A model generated the notes under the pieces. It was not told the origin of the DNA and ran no database searches. It was given only the letters and a program-made list of their open reading frames with translations. The position numbers and the translations under genes are program-made. 64,000 nucleotides of DNA, taken from positions 1,057,693-1,121,692 of the forward strand of contig NZ_JH651384.1 of NCBI RefSeq assembly GCF_000260135.1, given 5' to 3'. This stretch comes from Thiothrix nivea DSM 5205. GTDB lineage: Bacteria; Pseudomonadota; Gammaproteobacteria; Thiotrichales; Thiotrichaceae. Below are positions 53,268-62,094 of the stretch, in pieces; position 1 is the first letter of the stretch, and the number at the start of each line of letters is the position of its first letter.

Positions 53268-53711
53268 ATGAAGATTAGACTCAAACTTTTGATGTATTCC
53301 ATCGTGGTAGCAGCCAGCCTTTGTTCATCAACATTTACTTACGCTGCCGATGAAACTCAGGGTGTATTAGCGCTGGTGACAAGCCCTGAACCACAAACCC
53401 AAATGATGGCCATGGTATTAGCCACCCAATCTCTGACAAAAGGTAAAAAGGTGCAAATCGTACTATGCAGCGGCGGTGGCGATCTGGTATTGAAAAACTC
53501 CGAAGAAGTTCTTTTTGAACCACTGAAAAAGTCACCGCAAATGTTGCTGAAAAATCTGATCAAAGAGGGTGCAAACGTGCAGGTTTGCCCTCTGTACCTA
53601 CCGAGCAAAGGCGCAACACAAAACGACATGATTGAGGGTGTGACTATGGCAAAACCGTCAGAAGTAACAGATACTTTGTTACAACCTGACATCAAGGTGC
53701 TTAATTTCTAA
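53268..53711 (+). CDS. Periplasmic DsrE-family protein
   Basis: 147 aa. Signal peptide MKIRLKLLMYSIVVAASLCSS to TYAA (about 1-27), then a DsrE/DsrF-like domain with LALVTSPEPQTQMMAMVLA, GKKVQIVLCSGGGDLVL and EGANVQVCPLYLPSKG, with Cys at two conserved positions. Sulfur-relay-type fold; periplasmic members are common in sulfur-oxidising bacteria. TTAAGGAG precedes ATG. It lies on the plus strand between the CRISPR leader and cas2, convergent with the cas operon, and is not a known CRISPR component. Confidence 0.82.
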   Translation: MKIRLKLLMYSIVVAASLCSSTFTYAADETQGVLALVTSPEPQTQMMAMVLATQSLTKGKKVQIVLCSGGGDLVLKNSEEVLFEPLKKSPQMLLKNLIKEGANVQVCPLYLPSKGATQNDMIEGVTMAKPSEVTDTLLQPDIKVLNF

Positions 53712-53747
53712 AAATCCTGAAAGCTCCCATCCACACAGGGCGGGGGC

Positions 53748-54038
53748 TTAAAGAATCAGCGGCGCATCAAAATCCGTCGCCCGGAATTTGCCGAACTCCT
53801 TCACGTTTCTGGTCAGTGGCTCGGTCAGGCGGTAAATCCGCAGGTTATCCTCATCCAGATCAATTTCTTTCAGCAAAGCATCTTCCAGAATCTCCAGCGT
53901 AGCGGGATCAACCTTGCACTCAAACACCGACTTCTGCACCCGCTGCCCGTAGTTCTGACAGACTTTCGCCACCCGCCGTAAACGCTTGCGCCCAGCCGCC
54001 TCCAGTGTCGACACGTCATAACTCACCAATATCAACAT
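53748..54038 (-). CDS. cas2: CRISPR-associated endonuclease Cas2
   Basis: 96 aa. [20 protein letters not shown] contains the metal-binding Asp of the ferredoxin-like fold, with [18 protein letters not shown] following. Typical of type I-C Cas2. Works with Cas1 in spacer integration. Last gene of the cas operon. Confidence 0.96.
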   Translation of the reverse strand: MLILVSYDVSTLEAAGRKRLRRVAKVCQNYGQRVQKSVFECKVDPATLEILEDALLKEIDLDEDNLRIYRLTEPLTRNVKEFGKFRATDFDAPLIL

Positions 54039-54065
54039 ACCTCACTCTCCAATTAATAGCCCCTG

Positions 54066-54106
54066 CCCCCCCCCTTGCGGGGGAAGGGGTTGGGGAAGGG
54101 GAGGAA
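54066..54106. repeat. GC-rich intergenic repeat (copy 2)
   Basis: C-run, TTGCGGGGGAAGGGGTTGGGG and G-rich tail in the 78-bp gap between cas2 and cas1. It matches the minus strand of 2314-2367 in order (C run, CTTGAGGGGGAAGGGTTGGGG there). It breaks the otherwise tight cas operon spacing. Confidence 0.5.
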
Positions 54107-54116
54107 CTCTTTTCAC

Positions 54117-55151
54117 TCATTTGTTAAGGAACGGGACGTATGCCTCTACATCCCCGCGCAGATACCTCGCCAGCATCCGCGCCTGCAACAGTGGCAGCAA
54201 ACCGATCTCGACCTGCGCTTCCAGCACCGGGTGCTGCAAGGTTTCCTTCTTGCGCTCCTGATACGCCACGATCACCGTCTTGCGCCCACCATCGTTTAAC
54301 ATCACCGCGCCACCGGGGCGGAAATCAAAATCCTTCGACCGCAACTGCCCGCGATTGATCAGGGTCAGCGCCAGCCGGTCGCCCAGCACCGCGCGGAATT
54401 CCTCCAGCAAATCCAGCGCCAGCGCAGGCCGACCGGGCCGCACCACATGGAAAAACCCCAGTTGCGGATCAAGCCCCACCGTTTCCAACGCACTACGGCA
54501 GTCATTCAGTAACAACGAATACAGGAATGAGATCAACGCATTGACCGCATCCAGCGGCGGACGGCGGCTGCGCCCCTTGTACTCGAATTCCTCACGCATC
54601 TGCGGCTTGATCATGGTGTTGAACTGCTCGAAATACACCCGCGCCGCGTCGCCTTCCAGCCCGCGCACCGAATCCGCCGACTCCGCATGACCCACATTGC
54701 GCAAGTTGACCGCCAGCGACTTGGCCGCGCGCACCAGTTGCGCCTTTTCCGCCTCATCCTTGCTATCGCGGGCGCTGCGCAGCAACACATTGCGGCTGTT
54801 GCGCAACTTGCCCGCCGTGAACGCCTTGCTCAGCTCCAGCGCCGTTTCCACCCGGTCAGCCGCGCGGAATTGCGCCTGCCGCAGCAGGATATTGCCGTTC
54901 ACCGGGCCTTCCACCCGCGCCTGAAAACGCCCGTGCTCATTCAGCCACACGATGCTGCGCCCGTCCGCCATATTGCGTGCCATCAGCGCTGGGCTCATGT
55001 TCACCCGCCCCAGGCACACGATTGATCCCAGATGGTGCAGCGGAACCTGCGCTTTTTTGCTCTGGTCCACCATCATCACCAGCGTTTCGCCCTCCAGCCG
55101 CAGGTAGGCTCCGTCGGTGGACACATACAGGGTATTGAGTAAACTTTTCAC
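54117..55151 (-). CDS. cas1: CRISPR-associated endonuclease Cas1 (type I-C)
   Basis: 344-aa integrase. Starts MKSLLNTLYVSTDGAYLRLE, with beta domain LHHLGSIVCLGRVNMSPALM and helical catalytic domain including SRRPPLDAVNALISFLYSLL, GLDPQLGFFHVVRPGRPALALDLLEEFRA (active-site His and Asp region, about 228-256). Overlaps cas4 by 4 bp. Performs spacer acquisition with Cas2 and Cas4. Confidence 0.97.
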   Translation of the reverse strand: MKSLLNTLYVSTDGAYLRLEGETLVMMVDQSKKAQVPLHHLGSIVCLGRVNMSPALMARNMADGRSIVWLNEHGRFQARVEGPVNGNILLRQAQFRAADRVETALELSKAFTAGKLRNSRNVLLRSARDSKDEAEKAQLVRAAKSLAVNLRNVGHAESADSVRGLEGDAARVYFEQFNTMIKPQMREEFEYKGRSRRPPLDAVNALISFLYSLLLNDCRSALETVGLDPQLGFFHVVRPGRPALALDLLEEFRAVLGDRLALTLINRGQLRSKDFDFRPGGAVMLNDGGRKTVIVAYQERKKETLQHPVLEAQVEIGLLPLLQARMLARYLRGDVEAYVPFLNK

Positions 55152-55780
55152 GCTGCCTCGTCATCCGTTTCAAATAGCGTATCGTGCAAACGGCGAATGC
55201 GTACCCGGTTACCGCTCAAATCCGGCTGGCAGGTATCCAGCAGCGAACACGCCTGACACAGGGAACGGTCATCCACCGGTGGTGGCAGCTTCCCCGACTC
55301 CAGCAGGGCGCGTACTTCGCCAATGATGCGCAGGGTGTATTCACGCAATGCCGGCGTGATCGCCACCACCCGGCGACGACGGCTTTTGTGGTGGAAAATC
55401 GCGCCTTCGGGCACTGCCTTGCCGGTCATATCCTCCAGGCACAGCGCTTGCCCGACCAGTTGGGTTTCATCGTGGATTTTCTGCTGGCGCTTGCCCTGCT
55501 TGTATTCGACGGGGAACGGCGTGCCGTCCGCCAGAAACTCGACCACATCCGCCCTGCCCGTCAGCCCGTAGCGCGCGCTGAACAACGGCAGGGAACGCTC
55601 CACCCGCACACCGTACTCCATGCCGCTTTCGCCGCTATCCACCCGTTCGTGCGCCAGATGACCACGCACCGTATGCACGTTGTCGTCGAAGGTCTGTTCC
55701 TGATGGATCAGGGCGCACTGGCGCGGGCAATAGCTGTAGTGTTGCAGCGCCGAAAGCATGATGGGGGTGGGGTCAGTCAT
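55148..55780 (-). CDS. cas4: CRISPR-associated exonuclease Cas4
   Basis: 210 aa. An N-terminal Cys in YSYCPRQCALIH and a C-terminal cluster CQACSLLDTC form the iron-sulfur site. RecB-like motifs are GRADVVEFLADGTPFPVEYK and QLVGQALCLEDM. Trims and orients prespacers. It is coupled by 4-bp overlaps to both cas1 downstream and the 62-aa gene upstream. Confidence 0.96.
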   Translation of the reverse strand: MTDPTPIMLSALQHYSYCPRQCALIHQEQTFDDNVHTVRGHLAHERVDSGESGMEYGVRVERSLPLFSARYGLTGRADVVEFLADGTPFPVEYKQGKRQQKIHDETQLVGQALCLEDMTGKAVPEGAIFHHKSRRRRVVAITPALREYTLRIIGEVRALLESGKLPPPVDDRSLCQACSLLDTCQPDLSGNRVRIRRLHDTLFETDDEAA

Positions 55781-55965
55781 CTGAATTTCTTATCAAGATA
55801 ACGCTGCACATCTCGCTTGTAGTTCACCGAACCATTAGGCGAAATTGATATAATGCCGCCCAATTGCTGTAATAATCTCTGGTTTTTTGCCAACGCCACC
55901 TCATCAGGACAACCTTGCACCTGAGTGGCTTGCCAACGTTTGTTAACCTGCTGATTACTAATCAC
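55777..55965 (-). CDS. 62-aa protein embedded in cas operon, unknown
   Basis: Starts MISNQQVNKRWQATQVQGCP and ends VNYKRDVQRYLDKKFR, rich in Lys/Arg/Gln. Not recognised. It overlaps the zinc-finger gene upstream by 4 bp (ATGA) and cas4 downstream by 4 bp (ATGA), so it is translationally coupled to both. The partner of a YgiT-type protein is usually a small toxin, so a toxin or toxin remnant is possible, but this is not the common DUF4258/MqsR type as far as I can see. Confidence 0.6.
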   Translation of the reverse strand: MISNQQVNKRWQATQVQGCPDEVALAKNQRLLQQLGGIISISPNGSVNYKRDVQRYLDKKFR

Positions 55966-56186
55966 TTCCTAAACCTCAAAATTTCAACTTCAGCATTCTT
56001 TGCTGCTGAGACTTCGGCCTGCGTCAATACCTTATCAGCAATATCATCTGACAGATAATACTCACCACAGTTTGCACAGACTTCCGCAGGAACGTTCTTG
56101 ATCAAAACGGACAGTTCCCCACGTTGCAAGGCAACGGTGATGTCGCTTGCTTTGGTTTCACCCATTTTGCAAATAGTGCATTCCAC
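55962..56186 (-). CDS. YgiT-type zinc-finger protein in cas operon
   Basis: 74 aa. Two zinc-binding pairs: MECTICKMG (Cys3, Cys6) and EVCANCGEYYLS (Cys37, Cys40). This is the N-terminal domain of MqsA/YgiT antitoxins, without the HTH domain. The C-terminal half is helical (LTQAEVSAAKNAEVEILRFRK). It starts 6 bp after the cas7 stop and overlaps the next gene by 4 bp, so it is cotranscribed with cas genes. Probably an antitoxin-like partner of the 62-aa protein. Confidence 0.82.
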   Translation of the reverse strand: MECTICKMGETKASDITVALQRGELSVLIKNVPAEVCANCGEYYLSDDIADKVLTQAEVSAAKNAEVEILRFRK

Positions 56187-56192
56187 GAAATA

Positions 56193-57080
56193 TCAGTCCA
56201 CCAAAGTCAGCAGTTCAACGCCGTTTGGCAAATTATCCGCATCAACTGTTACGGTGTAATCACTGAAACTACGCGGTACGCTGTCTTTATCTTTCAACTC
56301 GGCTTTCACCCGCTCAAACAGGCTATAGGCCGGAGCATTACCCAACTTGCTATCGTGCTTAAACACATACAGGCCACGGGTAGCCATTTCGCCACGGGCA
56401 GCGGAACGGTCGTGCTCGAACATATTGCTCAAGGCTTGCCACAGCAATTCCAGATCACTGTCAGAGAACCCGGTTTGGTCAGCAAGGTGAGCGGAAACGA
56501 AACCGTGGGCGACGTACAGGCCATAAGGCACTGTGAATTTGCGCCCCATCGTGCGGTTGTCACCATCCTGCTTTTCAGCTTCCTTTTCTGTCGCTACCGC
56601 CATCCGGGTAATCGAATGCTCGCTGGCAATAACGGGGTCAACCGAACGCGCAAACGTCATTTGCACTGGGCCACGTACCTGCCCACAGTTCACACCGGTA
56701 GACATGACAGCACCAAAAGTCCGTACATCGTAGAAGTTGTGGCACATCCACTGACGGGCTTCCTCCACCTTATCGCCTCCTTTACGTTTTTTGTCATCGC
56801 CAGCCAACAATTCCGTACCACCGGGAATCGCCTGATATGCACGCTCATGCTGTTTGTTGAGAATGGCTTTTTCCTTCACGTAAATTTCGTAAGGCGGTTG
56901 CTCCTCTTTCAGCAGACCAATGAAATTGCGGACTTTGCGTTTCAGGCTGACATCCGTCACCAAGCCTTGCCCGGTTTCGGCATCCACACGCGGCAAGTTG
57001 CCTGCATCCGGATCGCCGTTAGGGTTGCCGTCTTTTACATCAAACAGCAGTACGAAGTCATAACGATGTTGCAGGCTCAT
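56193..57080 (-). CDS. cas7c: Type I-C Cascade subunit Cas7 (Csd2)
   Basis: 295 aa. Starts [20 protein letters not shown] with the Csd2 hallmark [13 protein letters not shown], then [35 protein letters not shown] and [17 protein letters not shown]. Backbone RRM-fold subunit that coats the crRNA. Overlaps cas8c by 4 bp. Confidence 0.96.
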   Translation of the reverse strand: MSLQHRYDFVLLFDVKDGNPNGDPDAGNLPRVDAETGQGLVTDVSLKRKVRNFIGLLKEEQPPYEIYVKEKAILNKQHERAYQAIPGGTELLAGDDKKRKGGDKVEEARQWMCHNFYDVRTFGAVMSTGVNCGQVRGPVQMTFARSVDPVIASEHSITRMAVATEKEAEKQDGDNRTMGRKFTVPYGLYVAHGFVSAHLADQTGFSDSDLELLWQALSNMFEHDRSAARGEMATRGLYVFKHDSKLGNAPAYSLFERVKAELKDKDSVPRSFSDYTVTVDADNLPNGVELLTLVD

Positions 57081-58837
57081 AGCAGTTCTCCTTGTGCCCC
57101 GGTTTCAATTTCAGTTTGGGTGGTTTCAGTTTCGGTGGCTTTTTCGCGTTTCTTGAAAAAATCCTGGCGCTGGTGGTAGTAGCCAATCGCAAAACGGCCT
57201 TGGTCAGGCAGGCTCAAATGTGCCGGAAAATCGGCAATGCCCGCCATGATTTCACCTAGCAATTTTTCAAGGTTATTAACACGGCCTTTGTTGTCCATTT
57301 TGCTCAGGTGATGGTTTTTCAGTTTCATCAGGGTTGAGAAAACGGTAACTGGCGTGGCGGAAGCAGCGCCGTAATAACGGTCACGGATGGTGGCATTGAT
57401 GCCGGGTTGCGCTTCTTCCTGTATTTTTTCCAGTACCGCAAACAGGCGACCCAAACGATAGCCCACATTCATGTTTGCAAGATCAAGTGACACGGCAAGT
57501 TTCTCCGTTGGATTAAGTCGATTCAGATAGGCTTTGATCAAAGCCGCCCGTGGGTAAGTGACCTCCTGCTCAGCACGGATGCGCCGTACTGCCGAAGCCA
57601 GTAATGTTTGTGGATAAGGTAAACCCTCCAGAATGCAGCGGATAACCTCACCCGCCAGATTTGGCGGCACATTCTCCGACTTGCCCAACAGTGCAATTGA
57701 CCTTAGCAGCAACCACAATGGCAGGAATTCTGCGTCACGTTCGCTGCGTTCAATCCTGAGCAATTCAAAATGCTCAACGATCCGCTGACTGACTTCGCGG
57801 ACTGTTCCCGTGTGCCAAAAGCGGATGCTGATACGGGCCGCATTTGGCGCTAAACCCAAAATGAAAAAGCGGGTTTCTTCACCTAAAGCAGGGGTGCGCC
57901 CATATTCTTCAACCGCTTTATACAAAGCCTTAACAGCATTGGTATTACGGTCAGGATCATCTTTGTTGTTGTCCGCAGCACCCCACAAAGCTGTGAAATC
58001 ATCTTCCAATGGATGCTCTTTCTCAGCCCAGAAAACGGTGGACGCATCCCCAACCTGCATTCGTTGCGTTGAGTCCTTACCCAGCAGGTGATTGAGCGCG
58101 GTGGTGTAGGCAAAAGCAGCTTCCTTGCTGACTGGGGCATTGAAACTCTGGCTTTTGCCGTAAGAGGTAAATGCATCCAGATTGAAAGAAATGATGTTTG
58201 CCCCTGCTGTTTGTGCTCCCCAAACCCCTTTGATAGAAGGATGCAAACGTTCAATTTCTGCCTGATCCCCAGTCAGCAGGCACGTCGCTTTCGCACCTTC
58301 GTCACTGACTGTATTCATCAACGCAGTCTGTACTTGGCGGCTTTGACAAACCAGATGTGGCTGCCCTTGTAATCGGAAGGTCAGATTTGGATTGGTGGCA
58401 GCGATTTCCTCCCATTGCGGCTGCCGTTGTAAAACCTCTGCGTCGGGATTACCTAAAAAGGCCAATACAGCAGCAATCCCTTCATCCTGGTCTGCAATAT
58501 TCAATTGGCGGATACGTTCAGCAAAAGCAGCTTGTTGCTCCTTCACCCGCTCCGGTTTGCCTTTGGTGTCAACTCCCAAAACATATTCGGCGTTATCCCA
58601 TAACAGATTGGCAGCTACACCTGATGTCTTTTTAACACCTTGGGGGACACGCTCGGACTTGGCGCGTTTCTTTTTGCCATCACCCGTGCGTGTATCTTCA
58701 ATCTGCACCAGCTTGCCATCGGCGCTAATTTCCAGAATAAAGGGAATTTCCTTGTATTCAAAACCTGCCGGAGCCAATGCAGAATCAGGGCTGGCAGACT
58801 TACGCTGGTAATAATCGTAGAGCGCTTGCAGGATCAT
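57077..58837 (-). CDS. cas8c: Type I-C Cascade subunit Cas8c (Csd1)
   Basis: 586-aa large subunit. [20 protein letters not shown] is the Csd1 start. Further Csd1 motifs are [44 protein letters not shown] and [13 protein letters not shown]. Recognises the PAM (5' TTC-type in other I-C systems) and stabilises the R-loop. In I-C systems an internal start can yield Cas11c from the C-terminal part; I did not identify its site. Overlaps cas5 by 4 bp. Confidence 0.95.
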   Translation of the reverse strand: MILQALYDYYQRKSASPDSALAPAGFEYKEIPFILEISADGKLVQIEDTRTGDGKKKRAKSERVPQGVKKTSGVAANLLWDNAEYVLGVDTKGKPERVKEQQAAFAERIRQLNIADQDEGIAAVLAFLGNPDAEVLQRQPQWEEIAATNPNLTFRLQGQPHLVCQSRQVQTALMNTVSDEGAKATCLLTGDQAEIERLHPSIKGVWGAQTAGANIISFNLDAFTSYGKSQSFNAPVSKEAAFAYTTALNHLLGKDSTQRMQVGDASTVFWAEKEHPLEDDFTALWGAADNNKDDPDRNTNAVKALYKAVEEYGRTPALGEETRFFILGLAPNAARISIRFWHTGTVREVSQRIVEHFELLRIERSERDAEFLPLWLLLRSIALLGKSENVPPNLAGEVIRCILEGLPYPQTLLASAVRRIRAEQEVTYPRAALIKAYLNRLNPTEKLAVSLDLANMNVGYRLGRLFAVLEKIQEEAQPGINATIRDRYYGAASATPVTVFSTLMKLKNHHLSKMDNKGRVNNLEKLLGEIMAGIADFPAHLSLPDQGRFAIGYYHQRQDFFKKREKATETETTQTEIETGAQGELL

Positions 58838-59502
58838 CCGCGCACCTCCTCACTGTCCCATGCAGGAACCTGGATCACACCATCGTCCATGCTGGCCTGG
58901 AAGAATCGTGGCATTGGGTTATTGGCATCGGTAAAATCCATGTCATACAACATCCAGCCCAACTCACGCCTGCCTTGCAATTCCGCTGGAATCTCTATGT
59001 TTTCGGCATCTTCAACCAAACGGAAATCACAGGAAAACTCACGAGTACCCAGGTACGGCTGATTGAAGCATTGTCCCTTGCTGGCACGGCGTTTAAACAT
59101 TTCGGCAAACTTGACCGGGTTGTTCGCCGAGTTGTTATCCAGCATTTCAAAATCAGCATGGAGACGGTAACGCACATCCCGCAGAAACAAGCCTGCCCGT
59201 TGCTGGCGCTCTTCTTCCACATACAAACTCAACTGGCCTTTGCCGTGTTTCATCGCAGACTTGACCGCACCTGCTGGCACCACTCCGCCAACCTCATTAC
59301 GCCGCAAGTTGATCCAGCGAATCGGTTTTAAAACCTCAATGCGACGCACCTGCCAACGAATGGCGGGTTTCCACAAAATGGCCTCAAACACGGCACGGGC
59401 AGCAGAAGGCGTGATGACATCGTAAGACACGCGCTCCACCTTCATTTCCGGTCGGGTGAAGCAGGCAAAATCACCTGAAACTTCCAAACAAAATGTTTGC
59501 AT
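58834..59502 (-). CDS. cas5c: Type I-C crRNA-processing Cas5
   Basis: 222 aa. Starts MQTFCLEVSGDFACFTRPEM, contains VSYDVITPSAARAVFEAILW and QPYLGTREFSCDF typical of Cas5c/Csd5. In I-C systems, which lack Cas6, Cas5 cuts pre-crRNA. A Lys-His pair (MKHGKG) lies near residue 84 but is not assigned as catalytic. It lies 12 bp after cas3 and overlaps cas8c by 4 bp. Confidence 0.95.
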   Translation of the reverse strand: MQTFCLEVSGDFACFTRPEMKVERVSYDVITPSAARAVFEAILWKPAIRWQVRRIEVLKPIRWINLRRNEVGGVVPAGAVKSAMKHGKGQLSLYVEEERQQRAGLFLRDVRYRLHADFEMLDNNSANNPVKFAEMFKRRASKGQCFNQPYLGTREFSCDFRLVEDAENIEIPAELQGRRELGWMLYDMDFTDANNPMPRFFQASMDDGVIQVPAWDSEEVRG

Positions 59503-59514
59503 ACTGACATCACC

Positions 59515-61767
59515 TCAGATGTATAAGGATTCGGCAGACAATGACACACCATCCACCAATAAACCAAGTTTCAAATCGTATATTCCCGGCGTAGTTTGCT
59601 CATAAACGCCCGGCAAATTGGGCAGTTCACGGATGTCACCAGCCTGCACCAGCCGGTTTTTATCCCGTTCGCGCACCGTCACGGTATAGCGTTGCAACTT
59701 GCGCATCAGGTCGCGTTTCGGGCCAATCGCTTTCAGTTGGGCAATCAGCTTTGTCCCTTCGCCGTATGTCACCAACACTGCAAACCCTGCATCATCAATC
59801 AGCCGGAAACGCTGGGCAGCGGTGCGAAACTGGATTTTCAATTCCCGCGCGTTCCGGGCAAGCAAATCGACAATGCCGTGTTTATCCCGTGATTCTGCCC
59901 GCGCGTAAAAATGCTCAAAGTAGGTTTTGAAGTGGGAATGATGCAATGGAGCTTGGGTAAACGTCTGAAGCAATGAACGGCAAACAGTGACTGAACGCCC
60001 TAAATGCCCTGGCAATTTGGCGTTTAAGGGAGGCACAAACACGACAACCCGCCCTTTCCCAGCCTGCTTACCCTCACGGTTACAACGCCCTGCCGCCTGA
60101 GCAATCGAATCCAGCCCAGCCAATGCCCGATAAACCACTGGAAAATCCACATCAACCCCGGCCTCAATCAGTTGCGTACTGACTACCCGCACCGCTTCGC
60201 CATTTTGCAGGTGTTGCCGGATCTCTTGCAGCTTTTCAGAGCGATGTTCCCCACACAAATTGGTAGACAGATAGTAAGTATCGGGAGGCAATAGACGGCA
60301 CAGCTCCGCCGCCTGCTTTTTGGTGTTGACGATAACCAGCACTGAATCCAGTTCGGCAATTTCCACCGCTAAATCTTCCCAGGAACGTTCAGCCACCCAA
60401 TCCGTCGGCAATTCGACCTTGACCCGCTCCAATGCAGCAAACAGCGCCGCCGGATCTGGCATGATTTCACTGATTTGGCCCGCCTCAAAGCCTTTAACCA
60501 CCGTGCCCCCAAAGGCATCATGATAAATGTGTAGAGCTGGCTGGGTCGCCGTAGACAGTACGAAAGTCACGCCATAATGTTCAACCAGTGCTTTCATCAC
60601 CCCCAAAATTGGATTCAGAAATTCGGGCGGCAATAACTGGGCTTCATCCAGCACAATCACACTATTCGCCAGGTTGTGCAGCTTGCGACAACGGCTGGTA
60701 CGGCTGGCAAACAGCGATTCAAACAACTGCACGTTGGTTGTGACGATAATGGGAGCATCCCAGTTTTCTGCCGCCAAACGGCTTTGGTAGTCCTCTTTAT
60801 CGGGGTCAAGGTTGCTGTGATGTTCAATCACGCAATTGCCGAAAATATTTCGGTAGATATTGGCTGTTTGCTCAATGATGCTGGTATACGGGATGGCATA
60901 AATGATGCGCTGCTTGCCATGCCGGATGGCGTGTTCCAATGCGAAGGCCATGCCTGATAAGGTCTTGCCGCCTCCCGTTGGCACGGTCAGGGAAAACATA
61001 CCTGCCGGTTTCGCCGCCGCCTCCCGGCAATCTTGCAGGATTTGCGCCCGCAAACGGTTGACTGGGGTAGCTGCCGCTTTGGCCGCAAACGCTGCCATGT
61101 GCTGGTTGAAACGAATCAACAGTTCATTCAGTTCGGGATATTGCCCACGCTGCGCAAACTTGTCTTCCTGCATGAATCGCTCGGTATCCAAAAAGTCTGC
61201 ATCGACCAGACTGGAAAACAACATCCGTATCCACAATGCAGCGTTATCAATGCCCCCAACAGGAGCCGATGCAGGCATTCCAGCTTGCAGAATGTCGTCG
61301 GGGATTTTAGCTTGCAGGGCTTTACTAAGATGAATGCCGTCTTGCAGGATTTCTTCCAGTGAACGCCCGTCTGCATCGTCCTTTACCCAATCGGGCAAAC
61401 CTGCGTGATGGCCTGCAATCAGGTAGGCAAGTATTTTACCGAATAGTTTTTTGGGGTTTTTATCTTTACTTACAGCATACAAAGCACCAGCAGCAGAGTG
61501 ATTGACTTTGCCGGGTACGTTGTCGGTTTCGATATGGGCATTGCTTGCAGCATAACCTGTTTTGTCACTGATGTAGCGCTGAAACTCAGGGTTGTATTTG
61601 CCGAGGTCATGCCAGATACCCGCAGTACGCGCCCAGTCCGCGCCAAACAACTCAGCATATTCTGCCGCCAGTTCTGCGACATCGCGCAAGTGATCATCCA
61701 GCCAATGTTCAACTGGCTGATTGCTGGCATCAAACCGCACATGCGCAAGCGGACGTAATTCCTTCAT
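59515..61767 (-). CDS. cas3: CRISPR-associated helicase-nuclease Cas3
   Basis: About 750 aa. The N-terminal HD nuclease has GIWHDLGKYNPEFQRY, VNHSAAGALYA and IAGHHAGLPDW. The SF2 helicase has Walker A LTVPTGGGKTLSG, DEAQ in VIVLDEAQLLPPEF, motif III STATQPAL and motif VI AGRCNREGKQAGKG. Degrades target DNA after Cascade binding. I use the ATG at 61765-61767 (MKELRPLAHVRF); upstream extension to 61848 looks non-coding. First gene of the cas operon, divergent from pstC. Confidence 0.94.
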   Translation of the reverse strand: MKELRPLAHVRFDASNQPVEHWLDDHLRDVAELAAEYAELFGADWARTAGIWHDLGKYNPEFQRYISDKTGYAASNAHIETDNVPGKVNHSAAGALYAVSKDKNPKKLFGKILAYLIAGHHAGLPDWVKDDADGRSLEEILQDGIHLSKALQAKIPDDILQAGMPASAPVGGIDNAALWIRMLFSSLVDADFLDTERFMQEDKFAQRGQYPELNELLIRFNQHMAAFAAKAAATPVNRLRAQILQDCREAAAKPAGMFSLTVPTGGGKTLSGMAFALEHAIRHGKQRIIYAIPYTSIIEQTANIYRNIFGNCVIEHHSNLDPDKEDYQSRLAAENWDAPIIVTTNVQLFESLFASRTSRCRKLHNLANSVIVLDEAQLLPPEFLNPILGVMKALVEHYGVTFVLSTATQPALHIYHDAFGGTVVKGFEAGQISEIMPDPAALFAALERVKVELPTDWVAERSWEDLAVEIAELDSVLVIVNTKKQAAELCRLLPPDTYYLSTNLCGEHRSEKLQEIRQHLQNGEAVRVVSTQLIEAGVDVDFPVVYRALAGLDSIAQAAGRCNREGKQAGKGRVVVFVPPLNAKLPGHLGRSVTVCRSLLQTFTQAPLHHSHFKTYFEHFYARAESRDKHGIVDLLARNARELKIQFRTAAQRFRLIDDAGFAVLVTYGEGTKLIAQLKAIGPKRDLMRKLQRYTVTVRERDKNRLVQAGDIRELPNLPGVYEQTTPGIYDLKLGLLVDGVSLSAESLYI

Positions 61768-61993
61768 GACAACAAGCCCTATTTCATTCAGACGGCAAAC
61801 CACACAACCCAATGGCGCTTTTGCGCAGCAAAAATGGATCAATATCACCCCCGCTTGAGATTATTGACCTTTATTGTTTACATTTCAACAAAATTTCATC
61901 AGTAAAGCCGCTTTGTCCCCTCCAGTCAAGCCGCCCCCCATACAGCGCCAATTCCGGGTCTGAGAACACCTCCCCAGTAAAAGCTTCAACAGA

Positions 61994-62011
61994 ATGTAAC
62001 AATACTGTCAT
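61994..62011 (+). promoter_or_regulatory. Pho box of the pstC promoter
   Basis: ATGTAAC and CTGTCAT, two 7-bp half-sites with a 4-bp AATA spacer, the standard PhoB layout. A TACAAT -10 element lies at 62022-62027, exactly 10 bp after the box, the E. coli pho-promoter spacing. It lies about 83 bp before the pstC ATG and about 227 bp from cas3. The rest of 61768-62094 holds no gene that I can support. Confidence 0.85.
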
Positions 62012-62094
62012 ATAAGCAGCCTACAATTCCGAAGCGCTTCGACCCCGGTTGAAAGCCCTAAACCTGAGCGATGTCATTCTCCACAGGAGTTTTC

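Noticed and set aside
53718-53752. Hairpin between the DsrE-like gene and cas2 as a bidirectional terminator
   Set aside because: The stem is imperfect (one G-U) with a long loop and no clear T tract on either side; too weak to call.
56124-57179. 351-aa plus-strand frame over cas7
   Set aside because: Antisense of a well-supported cas7; no domain or expression signal.
61812-62015. 67-aa plus-strand frame before pstC
   Set aside because: It runs through the Pho box and promoter region and shows no start signal or recognisable domain.
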